From assembly GCA_028386065.3 (NCBI GenBank), contig JAKUCV010005769.1, forward strand, positions 127,830 through 191,829: a stretch of 64,000 nucleotides of DNA, in the 5' to 3' direction. The translations under genes were made by a program, and so were the position numbers. This stretch comes from Turnera subulata. Lineage: Eukaryota; Streptophyta; Magnoliopsida; Malpighiales; Passifloraceae. Shown here in pieces: positions 60,364-64,000 of this stretch; the first letter of the stretch is position 1, and each line of letters starts with the position of its first letter. The notes beneath the pieces are model-generated. The model was not told the origin of the DNA and ran no database searches. It was given only the letters and a program-made list of their open reading frames with translations.

Positions 60364-62512
60364 TGATGCGTGCTGTGTAATTTCCTGCAAGTGCACAGGG
60401 TTGTTGTAGTGCGTATCAAGGTCGTATCCACAGGGACTGGGTGGAATTCGTTTTCCTTCTATCTTAGACTAATTAGACTTGAAAGCAATTAAACGGTGAT
60501 AGATTTGGTGAATAATTATTAAGAAGCAAAATAAACAGTAAAATAAATGTAACAATAGACTAAATGAGGGAGAGATCAGGAATGGTGAATTCTTAGGCAT
60601 TCGGGATCCACATGTCCTGATTTGTGCTCACGAACTGCTCTACAGCCTCAGTCACAGACTGACACTGTGATGAGGCTGTGACTAATGAGATATCTTGCCG
60701 GGGCTCCCAACCTAAGGTACTATCAACGGCTTTCGATCTTATTAATAGTTCCTTAAGCTTCCATCTACCCCCTGTCACTAGAGCAGACGTCCACTTAGGG
60801 ATGAAGTTTAATGTTGGTGCTAGTTCCCACAGCCTCTCCTTACCTTCTTTCGAATGCTTAAGGAGTGAAGGTTGACTATTGTAGGTCTAGCACTCCTCGC
60901 TTCCCCTTTCGGTTCTTCACCAAGTTGTTACTGAAATAAGAGTATGCTACCCAATAATCAATCAAGAATCAAATTAGGAGGTGGTTATCTCTTGACTATG
61001 CTGTCACAGACTGAGGCTGTGCTTGACACAGCTCGACACTGTCGACAGCAACATACACTGTGACAGGCTGAGGCTGTGCTGGGCGCAGTCTGAGGTTGTG
61101 GCCGACTAAAGGGTCAATTATAAGGATTGGTTCTTGCAGGCGCTCTCTACCAATACTGAACCCATTTGTTTTCACTCACAGGTTCCTCCTAAGGTTCTCA
61201 TCTTCCAAGTGCTTTCGCATAGGTCAAACTCAAGGGGGATGAAGATTTGGTGTTGAGGCTAATTCCTCAATTAGTTTCTAATTCTATCACGAGTTAAAAA
61301 CGAAGGTTTGGTTGTTGTTTTTCTGGTAACTATGGTTTCTCCTTTCGGTCCTTCACCTAGCTACCTGAGTTCATGCATTGGTTTGATCAGAACCTAGACA
61401 TGGATTAATAACTCAACAACTAAAGCAAGAAGGAAGGGGTTAAAACAAGAGCAGTTCATTAAACACAAATCGGGTACATGCTCCCCCCTTCAACCTAAGA
61501 GGGGTTGTTTAGTTCATGCTCAGAATTACAAAAATAATGGAAATAAAGATGGGCATAGGTTTTGGAACAGATTGGAGGTTAGGGGCGACACAATTTCTGC
61601 AGAAAAACCTGCAGAATCGTGTACCCCCTTGAAAACCCAAGGTTCTGGGTTTAAACCTCTGTTCCAGAACTTCTGTGATTTTCTGGGTGTATGATCTCTG
61701 GATTCCTCGATGCCAGGATCTTCTTTCTCCTCTTCTCTTCACCCTTTTTGTAGATGCAGCTCCCTTCTCTTCCTCCTTCCCACCTGTTGGAGAGCATGGG
61801 TTTTTGGGCAAGTTGGCTTCTCTATCCTTCAGCGTGTGTGTCAGGATAGGCATGATGGGCAGCAAGTTGAATGGTGGATTGTGAGTTCCAAGGCACCCTT
61901 TGCAGAGGATAATTGTTCTTTAAGGAGATTCCCTTTGGATGTCATGTGCCCATTGCTCTTTTTCCTTCAAAGTGCTCTGGGAACGTCAGGAGAATGATTG
62001 TTTATGTTAGTGGAGCAGGTGGTGCAAGTGGCGACATTCTTTATTCTTTTTGCATTTTCTGGGTTTCTACAGGATGCACAGCCTCACGCTGTGGCTGAGG
62101 CTGTAGCAGTTCTCCTAAAATTCTTCCTTTAATCAATTCCTGCTTCTTTTGCCGATGGTGAGATGTCATGAGGACTTCTTGGATCGAAGTAAGGACAATG
62201 AGATTCAGTATAAATCTAGTGATTTGAGGGTGGTTTGAGACCTCTAATTGAATTCTCGATGAACAACAGCCTCAGTCACAACCTCAAGGGTTCTGTCACA
62301 GGCTCACGCTGTGCTGATGCTGTATCTTCAAATTCTTAAATGAAATCCTCCCAAATTGGTTGAAATGCACCTGAAATCACTAATTATGCAGTGAAGGATA
62401 GGAATACAGGAAATACGACGGAATTATGCATAGGAGGCATATAATCATGAAAGAATGAGCAAATATCATGCCTGAAATCATGCCTAAAACTATGCATATT
62501 TCATGTGCATCA
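60364..62512 (-). mobile_element. 3' LTR of a Ty3/gypsy element (minus strand)
   Basis: Ends form TGATGC ... GCATCA. Next to its start (62513 upward, minus sense) lies a purine tract in TTTGGGGTATTTT preceded by CTTGAGGACAAGC, an arrangement usual just before the 3' LTR of plant Athila/Tat elements. GTATCCACAGGGACTGG near the other end is also common in such LTRs. The rest of the element continues to the right and leaves the window. Confidence 0.6.
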
Positions 62513-64000
62513 AAATACCCCAAACTGAAGATTTTGCTTGTCCTCAAGCAAACAGAAGAATAAAAGGAGGCATGATTTAAAGGGGAGAGAAGGCTAATCT
62601 CAATGCATCGATTTTTGACTATGCTTCACCCTTGTGATGTCTCAATTTAAGCATTCTTAAATTTTCCTCCAAAACTGTATCAATCTCAATCAAATTCCTT
62701 GTCAGTAGATTTTTGTCATAAAAATCACAGGAGTATTCATGCAACTAACCTCCAATCATCTATCGTCAAAGGGATCCTGCCAAAATCATTTTTCGATAAG
62801 TGGAAACATTACCTCATATGCAGACCCATTATCCCTTATCTCTACTAATGTGCAAAAGTAATCAAGCAAGGATCCCCAGGACTTTTCTGTGTTGTGCTGA
62901 GGCTAGGGTGATGGTCTTCAATGGATGGTGGATGGTCTGAGCAATAGTTAGTGGCCAGTGAACTTGAAATTCCCAGTTTATTTTGTTGACAGTCTGAGGC
63001 TGTATAGGGACTATTGACTATACATTCCTTGCATTTTCATGCTACCCAGAGGCTTAATGTATCCCCTTGTGTTGAGATGGAGTTTGATTCACAAAATGTT
63101 TCTTTTCTCCTAATTTCTACTTCTCATGTCTTTCTTCTCCCTTCTGGCTGCTTTTTTTTTGGAACATTTTTTTTTTTGCAGTTGGGAGGGGGCAGTATAA
63201 GCTGTGTGGTAGCATTCTGGATATGTATTCGTTGAGAGCAAACAGCCTCAGATGCTTAGTGGGAATGATTCTTGTTCACAGACTCATCAACAGGGTGAGG
63301 CTGTGGGAATGGAATTGTGCCTTGGCACATGATGGCCCCTGTTTCGGTTTCAAGTGGTTGAGGTGAGATGAAACAGGGTGAAAGAATAAATAGGGACCAT
63401 CTTAGTCGGCTCAAATGGGGTTGCAATGGACAGATGAGTGTGGTATGGATTTATGAGGTCTGTTGGGTATGTAAAAGATGGCCTAGATCCTTTCCTTGCT
63501 TGAAGAACTCTTACTTGTATTTCGCCTTGACAGGGATAAGGATCTGTTCTGAAGGTAGACAGGCTGAGCCTGTTGCATTTTGAAAACCATTTAGCAAGAT
63601 TTTTCTTATCTGACAGATTCATGGAGTGCAATTGTTTGATTGTACCTATTCTGCTTGTTCTGAAAATGAAGACAAGTCCTGAGATTAAAGATTGAGCAGT
63701 ACTAAATGGAAAAGGGAAAGAAGCATAAATATTACGACAGGCTCACACTGTGGAAAAGCATAATGAAGAACAGAAAAGCACTGAAATTTGCATCATTCCC
63801 AGAAAAGTACATAAGTTAGAATTGCACCCAAAAAATATCCCAAACTGAAAAATTTGCAGTGTCCTCACTGCGAAAACTAAACAGAAAAATGGGTGCAATG
63901 CGAAAACAAATCCAAGTCAATGAAACACACATAATTGAAAATGAAAGACAAAAGTGCTACAAAAAATACCCCAAACTGAAAGTTCTATCCTATGTAGTAT
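62513..64000 (-). mobile_element. 3' untranslated internal region of the same gypsy element (partial)
   Basis: No coding frame. Contains three CCCCAAACTG/CCCAAACTG boxes (62518, 63839, 63969) and many CTGAGGCTGTG-like motifs. Confidence 0.5.

Overview
This is nuclear DNA of a flowering plant, probably a eudicot. Two spliced host genes carry plant-typical proteins (a DGAT2 acyltransferase and a PIN-LIKES auxin carrier). Almost all the rest is LTR retrotransposons, solo LTRs and foldback/MULE-like DNA elements, with AT-rich introns. No tRNA gene, CRISPR array or prokaryotic-style operon was seen.

Layout. (1) 1-11740: a minus-strand Ty1-copia remnant (9065-11740) is interrupted by a solo TRIM-type LTR carrying a 5S-rRNA-like segment and by a Ty3/gypsy-type LTR. 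That LTR is itself split by a complete non-autonomous element with 3.2-kb LTRs (617-8512, duplication TGGCC). (2) 11741-13302: upstream region of DGAT2 with a foldback element. (3) 13303-16931: DGAT2, nine exons, plus strand, intact (331 codons). (4) 18507-47028: one PIN-LIKES (PILS) gene on the minus strand. Exons 1-7 lie at 47028-44645 and exons 8-10 at 19208-18507; all exon phases fit and give an intact 424-residue protein. Intron 7 is about 25.4 kb because an outer Ty1-copia element (19696-44508) sits in it. That element holds a second full-length copia (20246-28412), a MULE-like element (28543-29686), an 8.5-kb non-autonomous element (30795-39282) and a solo LTR (42873-44462). (5) 48297-53105: foldback elements, one split by a 3.3-kb solo LTR (48434-51749). 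(6) 53106-64000: solo LTRs and fragments of Ty3/gypsy and copia elements with a gag fragment; the last element (minus strand) runs off the right edge.

The most unusual item is the 2.4-kb internal region of the element at 30795-39282. It has no pol. On the strand opposite to the element it carries two tandem GC-rich reading frames, each with its own TATA box; one ends in a half-domain resembling the start of a LINE endonuclease. Other notable signals: an 11-copy palindrome array with near-helical spacing in the copia leader (22071-22375), a nine-copy hairpin array with compensatory changes in the 3-kb LTRs, a 76-bp block bounded by splice consensus in three LTRs, and insertion of two unrelated elements at the same point of two copia copies.

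Host function: DGAT2 makes triacylglycerol at the ER. PILS proteins are ER auxin carriers. The two genes are convergent and only about 1.6 kb apart; nothing here suggests they work together.
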